A stretch of 64,000 nucleotides of DNA, from contig CAYOQR010000016.1 of the NCBI GenBank assembly GCA_964406155.1, forward strand, positions 1 to 64,000, given 5' to 3'. Of the stretch, positions 36,740 to 45,474 are shown piece by piece (within the stretch, counting starts at the first letter, position 1; each line of letters opens with the position of its first letter). The position numbers and the translations under genes were made by a program. Below the pieces are notes generated by a model. The model was not told where the DNA came from. It saw only the letters and a list, made by a program, of their open reading frames with translations, and searched no databases. Source of the stretch: Dongia_B sp964406155. GTDB taxonomy: Bacteria > Pseudomonadota > Alphaproteobacteria > Dongiales > Dongiaceae.

Positions 36740-37348
36740 ATGAGCATCGACACACCGGCCGATTTGCGGGCGCATTACGGCGAACCGACCCCGCGTGCTT
36801 TGAAGAAGCAGCTCGACCGGCTCGACAAGCACTGCCGTGCCTTCATCGCCCTCTCGCCCTTTCTCGTCATGGCGACCAGCGATGCTGCCGGCCGCACCGA
36901 TGCCTCGCCCAAAGGCGATGCGCCAGGCTTCGTCCAGGTGCTGGACGAGCATACCTTGCTGATCCCCGACCGCATCGGCAACAACCGCTGCGACGGCCTG
37001 CACAATCTCTTGGAGAATCCCAGGATCGGCCTGCTCTTCATCGTCCCCGGCCGTACCGAGACCCTGCGGGTCAACGGCCGGGCGGAGATCGTCGTCGATC
37101 CGGCGATAGTCAAAGGCCTGCAGGCCCAGGGCAAGACACCCAAGGCCGCGCTCCGGGTGACGGTGGAGGAAGCCTATATGCATTGCGGCAAGTCGATGAT
37201 CCGTTCGGATCTGTGGAATCTGGACAAACACCGCACCGCCGAGGACTTCCCCAGCCTCGGCCGCGTTCTCGCCGACCAAATCGCCGGGCTCGATCCCGAA
37301 ACCTCGGAGCGCATGACGGAAGAAAGCTACCGCACCCGGCTGTATTGA
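36740..37348 (+). CDS. PPOX-type pyridoxamine 5-phosphate oxidase family flavoprotein
   Basis: This is a 202-residue split-barrel FMN protein. The pattern SPFLVMATSDAAGRTDASPKG, GFVQVLDEHTLLIPDR, GNNRCDGLHNLLENPRIGLLF and RVNGRAEIV matches the MSMEG_1061-like FMN-dependent PPOX group. It has a good AAGGAGA ribosome site and follows the MFS gene by 50 bases. Members of this group reduce or sequester flavin or F420-type cofactors, or act on small metabolites; the substrate here is not known. Confidence 0.86.
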   Translation: MSIDTPADLRAHYGEPTPRALKKQLDRLDKHCRAFIALSPFLVMATSDAAGRTDASPKGDAPGFVQVLDEHTLLIPDRIGNNRCDGLHNLLENPRIGLLFIVPGRTETLRVNGRAEIVVDPAIVKGLQAQGKTPKAALRVTVEEAYMHCGKSMIRSDLWNLDKHRTAEDFPSLGRVLADQIAGLDPETSERMTEESYRTRLY

Positions 37349-37364
37349 ACCGGGCGCTTCGCCT

Positions 37365-38231
37365 TCACTCGAAATCGGCAGCGACCTCGATCATCGCCTG
37401 CACCGTGCGTCGGCGGCGGCGCGGCTTCAGATAGACCAGCATGTTCTTGTTGGAGGCACGCAGCTCCCGCAGCGTGACCGCGACGCTGCGCGGATCCTCC
37501 TTGTTTTTCTCGCGCGCGAAGATGAAGCCGATGCCGACCTGGCGCGAGACGGCCTCGATCATCGCCTCCCTGCTGCCGACGGTGAGTACGGGCGACAGGC
37601 TGAGGTGCGCTTTCTTCAGGGCCTGTTCCAGGGTGCGCTGGGTGTTCGAGCCGTGTTCGCGGAAGATCACCGGCTGATCGACGAGATCCTTCAGGCCCAC
37701 CTGGGCTTTCTTCGCGAAGGCATGACGCGGCGGCACCAGGACGATCATGTCCTGCTTGACCAAAGGCTGCCGCGCGACCCGGATGTCTTCAGGCGGGTTG
37801 GCGATGGTGGCGATATCGACCACCGATTGCAGTACCGCGCTCCAGGTCTGGGTGGCGTTGCCCAGCACCAGTTCCAGGGTGATCATCGGATAGCGCCGCC
37901 GGAAGGCCGCCACCAGGTCGAGGGCAAGATGCGGTGCATCGGCCCCGAGCCGCAGATGACCACGCTGCAGGGTCTCAGTCGAATGCAGCAAGTCCTCGAT
38001 CTCGGCTTCCGCCGTGAACATCTGCCGGGTCAGGGCGAAAAGCGCCTCGCCTTCCGGTGTGAGCGTCAGCGCATTGCCGATGCGCAGCAGCAGATCGGTG
38101 CGATAGGCGCGCTCCAGGGCGCTCACCTGCAGAGAGATCGCCGGCTGGGTGACGCCCAGCATCTGCGCCGCGCGGGAAAAGCTGCGGGCACGGGCGACGG
38201 CATCGAAGGCGCGGAGCTGGCTGTAGCGCAT
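37365..38231 (-). CDS. LysR family transcriptional regulator
   Basis: This is a 288-residue LTTR. The winged helix is at residues 1-60 (MRYSQLRAFDAVARARSFSR, AAQMLGVTQPAISLQVSALE) and the effector-binding domain follows from about 90. The pattern of the second domain is reminiscent of the LysR group linked to aminoethylphosphonate catabolism, but no phosphonate gene lies nearby. It is divergent from the ureidoglycolate-lyase-like gene across an AT-rich spacer, the classical arrangement for an LTTR and its target. Confidence 0.9.
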   Translation of the reverse strand: MRYSQLRAFDAVARARSFSRAAQMLGVTQPAISLQVSALERAYRTDLLLRIGNALTLTPEGEALFALTRQMFTAEAEIEDLLHSTETLQRGHLRLGADAPHLALDLVAAFRRRYPMITLELVLGNATQTWSAVLQSVVDIATIANPPEDIRVARQPLVKQDMIVLVPPRHAFAKKAQVGLKDLVDQPVIFREHGSNTQRTLEQALKKAHLSLSPVLTVGSREAMIEAVSRQVGIGFIFAREKNKEDPRSVAVTLRELRASNKNMLVYLKPRRRRRTVQAMIEVAADFE

Positions 38232-38341
38232 CCACCGACTATAAGTTTTGTTCTGAATTTTATCTATGAATTTAAATTTGATTAATGATTTACCTAAGGT
38301 GAAGCTAGGAGCGACGCAACCAGCGAGAATGGATTCCCGAC
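38232..38341. promoter_or_regulatory. AT-rich divergent promoter region of the LysR pair
   Basis: The 110-base spacer is distinctly AT-rich against its surroundings. AATTTAAATT (38269-38278) is a perfect 10-bp palindrome. ATAA/TTAT half-sites near 38240-38262 could form a LysR-type dyad. The operator is inferred, not demonstrated. Confidence 0.4.
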
Positions 38342-39034
38342 ATGCAGGTCCAAACCGCCATCCGGCCGGAAACCGGCCCCAACCTGAAGCCCGACGCCGC
38401 CAGCATGCCGGACCTGCCGGTGCATCACGTGCCGCTGGTGATCGCGACGCCGGAGACCCTGAAGGGCTATGGCGAGATCATCACCCATCCCGAGCAACGC
38501 AAAATCGACATCGTGCGCTGGCCGGCCAAGGGCTGGCGGCAGATCGATCCCGGCACCGGCGATCAGGGCGGCACCACCGAGGGCCGATTCGAATTCCACT
38601 GGCGGGGCGATGTGCTGAAGGGGCGCAACCATGCCGTCGACGACGATTACGTGCTGGGCTGGAGCTGCCAGCCCTCGCAGACCAACGAGCTGCGAGCCTC
38701 CGGACCGCGCGACCATGTGCTGATCTGGCGGGCCAATTACCATCCCGATGGCGGCCAGATGTTCTTCCCGCTGGATGGCGGCCCCTTCGTCGCCACACTT
38801 GCCCTGCCCGGCGACGATGTGACGCCGGAGAGCTTCACCGCCTTCTGGTTCGACGGCGGCATGGGCCTCTATATCTATCCGGAGATCTGGCATGACGCGC
38901 TCAGCCCGGTGAATGACAATGCCCGCTTCTTCGGCCGCCAGGGCAAGGTCCATGCCCGCGTGCAGGTCTTCTTCCCGCAGGAATTCGGCTGCTATCTGGC
39001 GACACCGCTGCGCAAGGAGATGGCGCGGACGTAA
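38342..39034 (+). CDS. Ureidoglycolate lyase-like (AllA-fold) protein
   Basis: This is a 230-residue soluble protein. The segment from about 125 on (ANYHPDGGQMFFPLDGGPF, FWFDGGMGLYIYPEIWHDAL) has the cupin-like pattern of ureidoglycolate lyase, which splits ureidoglycolate into glyoxylate and urea in purine degradation. Residues 30-50 match the start of that fold (VPLVIATPETLKGYGEII). It is longer than E. coli AllA (about 160 residues). The gene is divergent from a LysR regulator. No other allantoin genes are nearby, so the reaction is only inferred. Confidence 0.65.
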   Translation: MQVQTAIRPETGPNLKPDAASMPDLPVHHVPLVIATPETLKGYGEIITHPEQRKIDIVRWPAKGWRQIDPGTGDQGGTTEGRFEFHWRGDVLKGRNHAVDDDYVLGWSCQPSQTNELRASGPRDHVLIWRANYHPDGGQMFFPLDGGPFVATLALPGDDVTPESFTAFWFDGGMGLYIYPEIWHDALSPVNDNARFFGRQGKVHARVQVFFPQEFGCYLATPLRKEMART

Positions 39035-39060
39035 GGGTTAAGGGCGCGCTTGCCCGCCGA

Positions 39061-40299
39061 TCAGCGGGCGGCGGCGAGGCCGCGTCCGGTACGCAGATAG
39101 AGGGTCGCGGTCAGTAGCAGCCCACCCAGCGCGGCAAAGGCGGCGCAGAGGAAGGCGGCCGGGTAACCGAAGGCGCCGATCACGAAACCGACCAGCGGCC
39201 CGGTGATGCCGAGCGAGAGATCGGCGAAGACCGAATAGGCCCCCAGCGCCGCGCCGCGATTGGGCGCCGGCACCAGTCCCACCGCTTCGACGCCGAGTGC
39301 CGGGAAAACCAGCGCGAAGCCGCAGCCGGTCAAGGCGGCGCCCGCCAATGCCATATGCGGTACCGGCGCCAGCCACAACAGAATGAGTCCGGCCACTTCC
39401 ACCACGAAGGAAACCATGGCCACGCGGAAGCCGCCGAAGCGGTTGATGACATTGGCGAAGACCAGCCGCGTGCCGATGAAGGCAACGCCGAACAGGGTCA
39501 GCGAGAGCGCCGCGTCAGGCCAGTCGCGGCTGGCGTAGAAGAGCGTGATGAAGGTGGCGATGGTGCCGAAGCCGGCCGATCCCAAGGCGAGGCCGAGGCC
39601 ATGCGGCAGCACCCGGCCGAAGACATGATGGAAAGCCATGCGCTCGCCGGCGATCACCTTGGTCGCCCGCTTCAGGAAGGTCAGCACCACACCGAGTGCC
39701 GCGAGCAGGACGATGCTGCCGCCGATCGCCGAGAAACCGAATTGCCGGGTGAGGATGACGCCGAGCGGGGCACCCAAAGCCAGGGCGCCGTAAGTGGCGA
39801 TGCCGTTCCAGGAGATCACCCGCGCCGTGTGGCTGGGGCCGATCTGGGCGATCCCCCAGGTGATCGCCCCGGTGCCGACCAGGCTTTCGCCGAAGCCCAG
39901 CACCAGCCGGCCGATCAGCAAGCTTGTCAGGCTGAGCCAGGGTGTCGGTTCCAGCAAGGCCGCGCCGATCAGAAAGAACCCGCTGACGCCGCAGGCGATC
40001 AGGCCGTAGAGCACTGCCTGTTTCGGCCCGATCTGGTCGCAGGTGCGCCCGGCATTGGGCCGGGAGAGCAGGGTCGCCAGATATTGCGTGCTGATGGCGA
40101 TCCCGGCGAGGACGGAACCGTAACCCAGGTCGAGATGCACGTAGCCCGGCAGCACCGCCAGGGGGATGCCCACGGTCAGATAGCAGATGAAGGTGAAGAA
40201 GACGGTGGAGAGGATCCGCAGCGTCACCGGCCCGCCGAATTCGGCATGACTCACGGCATCGCTCGGCGTTTCCACTCTGGGGGAAGAAAGGTCGGTCAT
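39061..40299 (-). CDS. MFS transporter of the YfcJ/YhhS family
   Basis: This is a 412-residue, 12-helix transporter. Long stretches follow the E. coli YfcJ/YhhS pattern: FICYLTVGIPLAVLPGYVH, LGYGSVLAGIAISTQYLATL, GRLVLGFGESLVGTGAITWG, SWNGIATYGALALGAPLG and GCGFALVFPALGVEAV. YhhS has been linked to arabinose and glyphosate tolerance, but the natural substrate is unclear. The ATG at 40299 has an AGAGG site. It converges on the AllA-like gene with a 26-base gap between the stops. Confidence 0.9.
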   Translation of the reverse strand: MTDLSSPRVETPSDAVSHAEFGGPVTLRILSTVFFTFICYLTVGIPLAVLPGYVHLDLGYGSVLAGIAISTQYLATLLSRPNAGRTCDQIGPKQAVLYGLIACGVSGFFLIGAALLEPTPWLSLTSLLIGRLVLGFGESLVGTGAITWGIAQIGPSHTARVISWNGIATYGALALGAPLGVILTRQFGFSAIGGSIVLLAALGVVLTFLKRATKVIAGERMAFHHVFGRVLPHGLGLALGSAGFGTIATFITLFYASRDWPDAALSLTLFGVAFIGTRLVFANVINRFGGFRVAMVSFVVEVAGLILLWLAPVPHMALAGAALTGCGFALVFPALGVEAVGLVPAPNRGAALGAYSVFADLSLGITGPLVGFVIGAFGYPAAFLCAAFAALGGLLLTATLYLRTGRGLAAAR

Positions 40300-40646
40300 C
40301 CTGGCCTCTGATCCGCCGATGGCGGCCGGTCATGGCGCCTGACAGCGGTAACAAACTGTTTTCACAGCCTTTTCCGGTCGAAACCGGCCGCCGGAACAGA
40401 TGCGCGATGGCGGAAGGGTCAGCAAGGCTGCTGCGGTGCAATATGCCAGATCGGCGGCATCGGCAGGCCCGGATTTCTGGCACGTGACCCATGCTGTTGC
40501 CTCATGCCGTTTGTGCATGTTGTTTCATGTTGAGAATGATTTGCATTTTAAATACGATCCGCCATTAGGAGCACATTGAGGGTGGGACCAGCGGATGGCG
40601 TGGAATCGACGCTGCACAGGATTGGCGTGGACGTAAGGTTTGCGTG
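40300..40646. other. Divergent region between the MFS gene and the iron-uptake sigma factor
   Basis: The 347 bases hold the Fur box and likely fecI promoter at 40530-40558. No gene is seen in the remainder. Confidence 0.5.
40530..40548 (+). promoter_or_regulatory. Fur box overlapping the sigma-factor promoter
   Basis: TTGAGAATGATTTGCATTT matches the Fur operator pattern (GATAATGAT repeats). TTGAGA (40530) with TACGAT 17 bases on (40553-40558) would be the -35 and -10 elements, so Fur would cover the promoter. A near-identical site lies at 42641. Confidence 0.72.
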
Positions 40647-41177
40647 ATGGAGCGTTGCGACAAGCCCGGCCTGCTGCGGCATTTCCAGGATCAGTATGAC
40701 GAACTGCGGCGCTTCCTGACGCGCCGCTTCGGCAGCGCCGACCAAGCGGCCGAGGTGCTGCAGGACAGCTATTTCCGCCTCGCCGATGTTCAGGCCGCCG
40801 GCCGGCCGGTTGCCAAACCCCGCGCCTATATCCTGCAAGTGGTGCGCAATCTCGCCATCGACCGGATCCGCCGCGACCGCCTGCGGGCCGATCGCGGTGC
40901 CGCCGCCGAGGATGCCATCGACCTCGCCGACCCGGCCCCTCTGCCGGACAGCGCCCTGATCGCCAAGCAGCGCCTGCGGCTGCTCGACGACGCCCTGCGC
41001 GCCGCACCGCCGAAGGCACGAGAGGCCCTGCTGCTCAGCCGGGTCGAGGGCCTGTCCTATGCCCGTATCGCCGCCCGGCTCGGCGTCTCGGAAAGCATGG
41101 TGATCAAATATGTCGCCCAGGCCCTGCGGCACTGCCGCGATCACCTGGCGGCGGCCGACGAGGCTGACGGCCCCTGA
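40647..41177 (+). CDS. FecI-type ECF RNA polymerase sigma factor
   Basis: This is a 176-residue iron-starvation ECF sigma factor. Region 2 reads HFQDQYDELRRFLTRRFG, AEVLQDSYFRLADV and PRAYILQVVRNLAIDRIRRD. Region 4 has LRAAPPKAREALLLSRVEGL and the helix-turn-helix YARIAARLGVSESMVIKYVA. The ATG at 40647 has GTAAGG upstream; a GTG at 40644 is an alternative. It is followed by fecR and an STN-domain receptor, so it should be activated by siderophore-bound receptor through FecR, and the upstream Fur box should keep it off in iron-replete cells. Confidence 0.95.
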   Translation: MERCDKPGLLRHFQDQYDELRRFLTRRFGSADQAAEVLQDSYFRLADVQAAGRPVAKPRAYILQVVRNLAIDRIRRDRLRADRGAAAEDAIDLADPAPLPDSALIAKQRLRLLDDALRAAPPKAREALLLSRVEGLSYARIAARLGVSESMVIKYVAQALRHCRDHLAAADEADGP

Positions 41178-41224
41178 TCCGGCGGTCGTCCGATCCGCGT
41201 GATCCAATCGGCTCGATTTTGCTG

Positions 41225-41276
41225 CCGTGAATTTCATCGCACCGTGAATTTCATCGTACCGTGAAATTTCATCGCC
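41225..41276 (+). repeat. Three-unit 17-bp tandem repeat between fecI and fecR
   Basis: CCGTGAATTTCATCGCA (41225-41241), CCGTGAATTTCATCGTA (41242-41258) and CCGTGAAATTTCATCGCC (41259-41276) lie head to tail, with a degenerate fourth unit after them. Each contains TGAATTTCA or the perfect palindrome TGAAATTTCA. The units lie in the 193-base gap ahead of fecR. Confidence 0.9.
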
Positions 41277-41370
41277 GGAAAAATCATCGCACGGGCTGTC
41301 GCTTGCCCCGTCAGCAAACGTCTTATGACCAGCAGCCAACAGAGTCAGGCCAAATGGGATCAGGGGAGTC

Positions 41371-42504
41371 ATGACCGGGCCGATCGAGGACAGACCTGCG
41401 GGACAGACGACAACGGATGCGGCGCATGACATTGGGAATGTGAGCGCCGAATACTTGGGCCGCGCCGGGAGCTTGAGCGATGAGGCGATCGCGTGGCTGG
41501 CACTCCTGCAATCCGGCCAGGCCAGGGCCGGCGACCATGCCTCTTTCGCCCTCTGGCGCACCCGCAATCCGGCCCATGAGGCCGCCGCCCGCGCGGCCGA
41601 AACGCTGTGGCGCGATCTCGGCGCAACGTCCAGCGCTCAGGCCTTTGCCGCTGTGCGACGACGCGATCCAGCCCGCCTTGTATTGCCACCAATCGTCACA
41701 TCCGATGGTGCTCCGCGCTTCTCCCGTCGCCGCGTCCTGGGTGGAGCTTTGACCGCCTCAGCACTGGCCGTGGCAGGTGGCACGGCCGTCACGGCGCCGC
41801 TCTGGGCCCCACCGCTCGCGGCTCTCGGTGCCGATCTCGCAACCGGGACCGGCGAGCGGCGATTGGCGCGTTTGCCCGACGGCTCCACGATCCACCTCAA
41901 CAGCGCCACTGCCGTCTCGGTCGATTTCTCAGCCGGATTGCGGCGGCTGGTGCTGCATGACGGCGAGATCCTGGTCACGGCAACAACCGATCGCGACCGT
42001 CCTTTCACCGTCGAGGCGGCCGGCGGCTGGACCCGCCTCACATCAAACACGGATGCGGACACATACATAAACACGGGAGCCGACACGAACAGTGCCGATA
42101 TCCGTCGCGACGACGACCAGGTGACGGTCGTCTCACTGACGGGACCGGTCGAAGTCGCCGCCGGTGATGCCATCCTGCATCTCGCGGCCGGAGAGAACAT
42201 CGGCTACGCGGCGGCAGGCTTTCTCGCGCCGCCCGCCGCGGCCGATGTTGCGGCCCTCACGGCCTGGCAACGTGGAAAACTGATTTTCAACCACCGCCCC
42301 CTGATCGAGGTCTGCAGCGAATTGCACCGCTATGGCCTGCCACGCTTCTATCTCGCCAGCCGCCGCCTGGAACGCCTGCCGGTGACCGGTGTTTTCGATC
42401 TCGCCGATCCCGACGGCACGCTTCAAGTCCTGCGCCACAGCCTCGGCATCGAGATCCTGCGCCTGCCTTTCCTCATTCTTCTGCGGGAAGCCGATCACGC
42501 GTGA
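41371..42504 (+). CDS. FecR-family anti-sigma / sigma regulator
   Basis: FecR spans the inner membrane, senses the receptor STN domain in the periplasm and controls the FecI sigma factor. The 377-residue protein has an N-terminal DUF4880-type segment (LSDEAIAWLALLQSGQA, FALWRTRNPAHEAAAR), one membrane helix near 122-145, the FecR domain (LPDGSTIHLNSATAVSVDF) and a C-terminal STN-like part (LIEVCSELHRYGLPRFYLA). A twin-arginine SRRRVLGG motif at 118-125 precedes the helix. A Thr/Asn/Asp-rich insert (about 228-252) replaces the usual conserved T-F-x-V region of the FecR domain. The ribosome site is GGGGAG. Confidence 0.93.
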   Translation: MTGPIEDRPAGQTTTDAAHDIGNVSAEYLGRAGSLSDEAIAWLALLQSGQARAGDHASFALWRTRNPAHEAAARAAETLWRDLGATSSAQAFAAVRRRDPARLVLPPIVTSDGAPRFSRRRVLGGALTASALAVAGGTAVTAPLWAPPLAALGADLATGTGERRLARLPDGSTIHLNSATAVSVDFSAGLRRLVLHDGEILVTATTDRDRPFTVEAAGGWTRLTSNTDADTYINTGADTNSADIRRDDDQVTVVSLTGPVEVAAGDAILHLAAGENIGYAAAGFLAPPAAADVAALTAWQRGKLIFNHRPLIEVCSELHRYGLPRFYLASRRLERLPVTGVFDLADPDGTLQVLRHSLGIEILRLPFLILLREADHA

Positions 42505-42640
42505 TGCATAAGGGGGCCCTCCTTCTCACGGTACTCCCTGACCTCCTTCAAGCGCGCGGAATTGTCGCGGCCCGGCAAAAAGCCGGAAAAAAGCCTGCTC
42601 GCCACTGTCGGTTTCCCATGTCCGCTTCGTCTCCTTGATA

Positions 42641-42659
42641 TTGAGAATGATCCGCATTT
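42641..42659 (+). promoter_or_regulatory. Fur box upstream of the TonB-dependent receptor
   Basis: TTGAGAATGATCCGCATTT differs at two positions from the Fur box ahead of the sigma factor. It lies 42 bases ahead of the receptor start codon. Confidence 0.7.
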
Positions 42660-42700
42660 GCGGAATCTGACGTGGAACATTTGAGATTGAGGGGGACGAC

Positions 42701-45328
42701 GTGGCCTATCGTACATCGGCTTCTGGTGAGTGGGGCGCCTGTGAATCGGCATATCGCGACGGCCGGGCGGCCGGCTGGAAATCGGCTCTGCTGGCATCGA
42801 CCGCAACTTTGGGTCTCGCCGTCACCGGCGCACCCGCCGAGGCCGATTCCGATATCGTGGCACGCGGCGAACCCGGTCTCGCGCGCGCCGTTCAGACCAC
42901 CTCCACCCCAATCAGCCGCAGCCAACTCGCCCAGGCTAATACGGCAGCGCTTCCCTTCAACATCCCGGCGCAATCCCTCGACCGCGCCTTGACCGCGTTT
43001 GCCGATCAGGCCGGGCTCAAGCTGTTATTCGCCTCCGAGGATGTGGCCGGCTTGACCGCACCGTCGGTGAAGGCGCATCTCGCTCCCGCCGAGGCGCTGA
43101 CCCGCCTGCTTGCGGGCACGCATCTCTCCTATCATTTCATCGACGCGCGCTCGGTGACGGTGATCAAGGCGACGGGAGCCGGCGGCATCAATCTCGCTCC
43201 GGTCAGTCTCGAGGGCGAAGGCAATGTCGCAGATGCCATCGTAACGCCACCCAACACGCTCAAGGCCAAGGTGGCCCTGGACCGCATGCCCGGCACCGTG
43301 CAGGACACGCCGCAGATCATCAATGTCATCCCCCAGCAGCTCATGCGCGAACAGAACACGGTGTCGCTTGATCAGGCTCTGCGCAACGTCCCCGGCATCA
43401 CGGCCTCCAGCGGTGAAGGCAATGGCGGCATGGCCGGCGACCAGTTCAAGATCCGTGGTTTCGACGCCAAGGGCGATATCTATGCCGACGGTCTGCGCGA
43501 TTTCGGCGTCTATTCCCGCGACGCCTTCAACTACGAGGAAATCCAGGTGCTGAAGGGACCCTCCTCGGAAAGCTTCGGCATGGGCACGACCGGCGGTGCC
43601 ATCAACACCGTCACCAAGACGCCCTTCCTGGAAAACAAATATAGCGGCGCGGCGACCGGCGGCATGGGGCCCACCGGGCGCCTGACCCTCGATCTCAACC
43701 AGGTGCTGAGCGACAATGTCGCCATCCGCTTCAATGCCATGGCGACCCATGCGGATATCGTCGGCCGCGACCAGGTGGAGAGCAACCGCTGGGCGGTGGC
43801 ACCCTCGATCGCCTTCGGCCTCAACACCGACACGACCTTGACGATTGCCTATCTGCATCAAGAGGACGACCGCACGCCGGATTACGGCGTGCCCTTCGCC
43901 CGCCGGTCGCCCACCGATGTGTCCACGCCTGTCACCGAGCATGGCGTGTCGCGCTCGACCTGGTATGGCAAGGACAAGGACATGGACAAGACCAATGTCG
44001 ATGTCCTGACGGCGAAACTGAGCCACGAGGCGACTGACTGGCTGAGCCTTTATAACGACACGCGCCTCGGCTTCTATTCGCGCGACTGGAGCACCAGCTC
44101 GCCGACCTGCCCCGATGCCACCTGCTCCAACCGGCTCTTCAATGGCGGCAATCCGCTGGCGAGCTACGGTGCCGGCGGCGGCAGCTCCTATCTGCAGGAT
44201 AGCTGGGGCATCCAGAACGTGACCACCGGCGTCGCCAAGTTCGACACCTGGAACTTCCGCCACGAAGTCGTCGCCGGCATCGACGCCTTCTATCAGAACG
44301 ACAAGCGCAAGGCGCTCGCCTATTCACCGGCCGGGTCGAAAACGCCCACCAGCCTGTTCGACCCCAGCCATGACAGCAACTACAAACTGGTGCGCAATCC
44401 GGCGGCGGATAAGCAATCCTCCGCCACCAATGTGGCCTTGTTCCTCAGCGAACGCTTCTGGATTTTCGATGAACTGTCGCTGATCGGCGGCCTGCGCTGG
44501 GACAATTTCGATGCCAAATACCGCCAGGGCAACGGCAACAAGCTGACCTCGCATTCCAGCCAGATCAATCCCCGGGCCAGCATCGTCTGGGAGCCGACCA
44601 AGAGCCAGACCTATTATGTCTCCTATGCCACCTCGACCAATCCCCAAGGCCAGTTCCCGGCCAGCGGCGTGACGCCTTTGGGCAGCGCCCGGGATCTGGA
44701 TCCGGAACGCAATGAGAGCTTCGAATTCGGCGCCAAGGTCAGCCTGTTCGACGACCGCCTCGGCCTGACCGGTGCGTTGTTCCGCATCAACAAGAACAAT
44801 GCCAAGGGGACCAATCCCGATACCGGCGATGTCGTCACCTCCGGCAACAAGCAGCGGGTCCAGGGTATCGAACTCGGCGTCACCGGCAAGATGACGAAGG
44901 ATTGGACCGTCAATCTCAACTACACTTATCTCGACAGCGAGACATTGGATGTCAGCAACGCCGCCAATGCAGCCAATATCGGCAAGAAGGTCGGCGGCGT
45001 GGCACCCCACGCGTTTTCGATCTGGTCGACTTATGACCTGACCTCGCTCTTCAATGCCGGGCCGGGCCTGCTGGTATTGGGTGCGGGCGTTACCTATCGT
45101 GACGGCATGGCGATTCGCGATGACGGCATGGCCCGGATACCTTATTCGCTCTCCGTCGATGCCATGCTCTCCTATCAGCTCGAGCATGTGGGCTTCCAGT
45201 TGAACGGCTACAATCTCGGCAACCGGGTCAACTATGACACCTTCTTCCAGGGAGAGAACCCGACAACGGCACGGGCCGTGCCGGCACCGGGCCGGACGTT
45301 CCTGTTCACCGTCAACTCGACCTTCTGA
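42701..45328 (+). CDS. TonB-dependent siderophore receptor with signalling STN domain
   Basis: This is an 875-residue outer-membrane receptor. After an atypical N-terminus and signal-like segment (ALLASTATLGLAVTGAPAEA, about 28-48), residues about 85-150 form the STN domain (LPFNIPAQSLDRALTAFADQ) that contacts FecR. The plug follows (VSLDQALRNVPGITASSG, YADGLRDFGVYSRDAFNYEE, VLKGPSSESFGMGTTGGAIN), then a barrel ending in NSTF. The plug resembles the catecholate receptors Fiu/PiuA. The start is a GTG with GAGGGGG upstream. With the sigma factor and FecR genes before it, it forms a cell-surface signalling system. Confidence 0.94.
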   Translation: MAYRTSASGEWGACESAYRDGRAAGWKSALLASTATLGLAVTGAPAEADSDIVARGEPGLARAVQTTSTPISRSQLAQANTAALPFNIPAQSLDRALTAFADQAGLKLLFASEDVAGLTAPSVKAHLAPAEALTRLLAGTHLSYHFIDARSVTVIKATGAGGINLAPVSLEGEGNVADAIVTPPNTLKAKVALDRMPGTVQDTPQIINVIPQQLMREQNTVSLDQALRNVPGITASSGEGNGGMAGDQFKIRGFDAKGDIYADGLRDFGVYSRDAFNYEEIQVLKGPSSESFGMGTTGGAINTVTKTPFLENKYSGAATGGMGPTGRLTLDLNQVLSDNVAIRFNAMATHADIVGRDQVESNRWAVAPSIAFGLNTDTTLTIAYLHQEDDRTPDYGVPFARRSPTDVSTPVTEHGVSRSTWYGKDKDMDKTNVDVLTAKLSHEATDWLSLYNDTRLGFYSRDWSTSSPTCPDATCSNRLFNGGNPLASYGAGGGSSYLQDSWGIQNVTTGVAKFDTWNFRHEVVAGIDAFYQNDKRKALAYSPAGSKTPTSLFDPSHDSNYKLVRNPAADKQSSATNVALFLSERFWIFDELSLIGGLRWDNFDAKYRQGNGNKLTSHSSQINPRASIVWEPTKSQTYYVSYATSTNPQGQFPASGVTPLGSARDLDPERNESFEFGAKVSLFDDRLGLTGALFRINKNNAKGTNPDTGDVVTSGNKQRVQGIELGVTGKMTKDWTVNLNYTYLDSETLDVSNAANAANIGKKVGGVAPHAFSIWSTYDLTSLFNAGPGLLVLGAGVTYRDGMAIRDDGMARIPYSLSVDAMLSYQLEHVGFQLNGYNLGNRVNYDTFFQGENPTTARAVPAPGRTFLFTVNSTF

Positions 45329-45474
45329 CGCCGACATTCTCCAGCCAGGCACCGGCGGATGGCCCTGGGAAAAGGCGGGGACGGCCCGATAGGGCTGTCC
45401 CCATGTGCATTCAATGCCATGCAGGCAATCATGTGGATGAGACATCATCCGGAAACGAGGGATGGAACCGCTCG

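Noticed and set aside
43025..44263. A 412-codon minus-strand open frame opposite the TonB receptor
   Set aside because: It is a shadow of the receptor plug and barrel.
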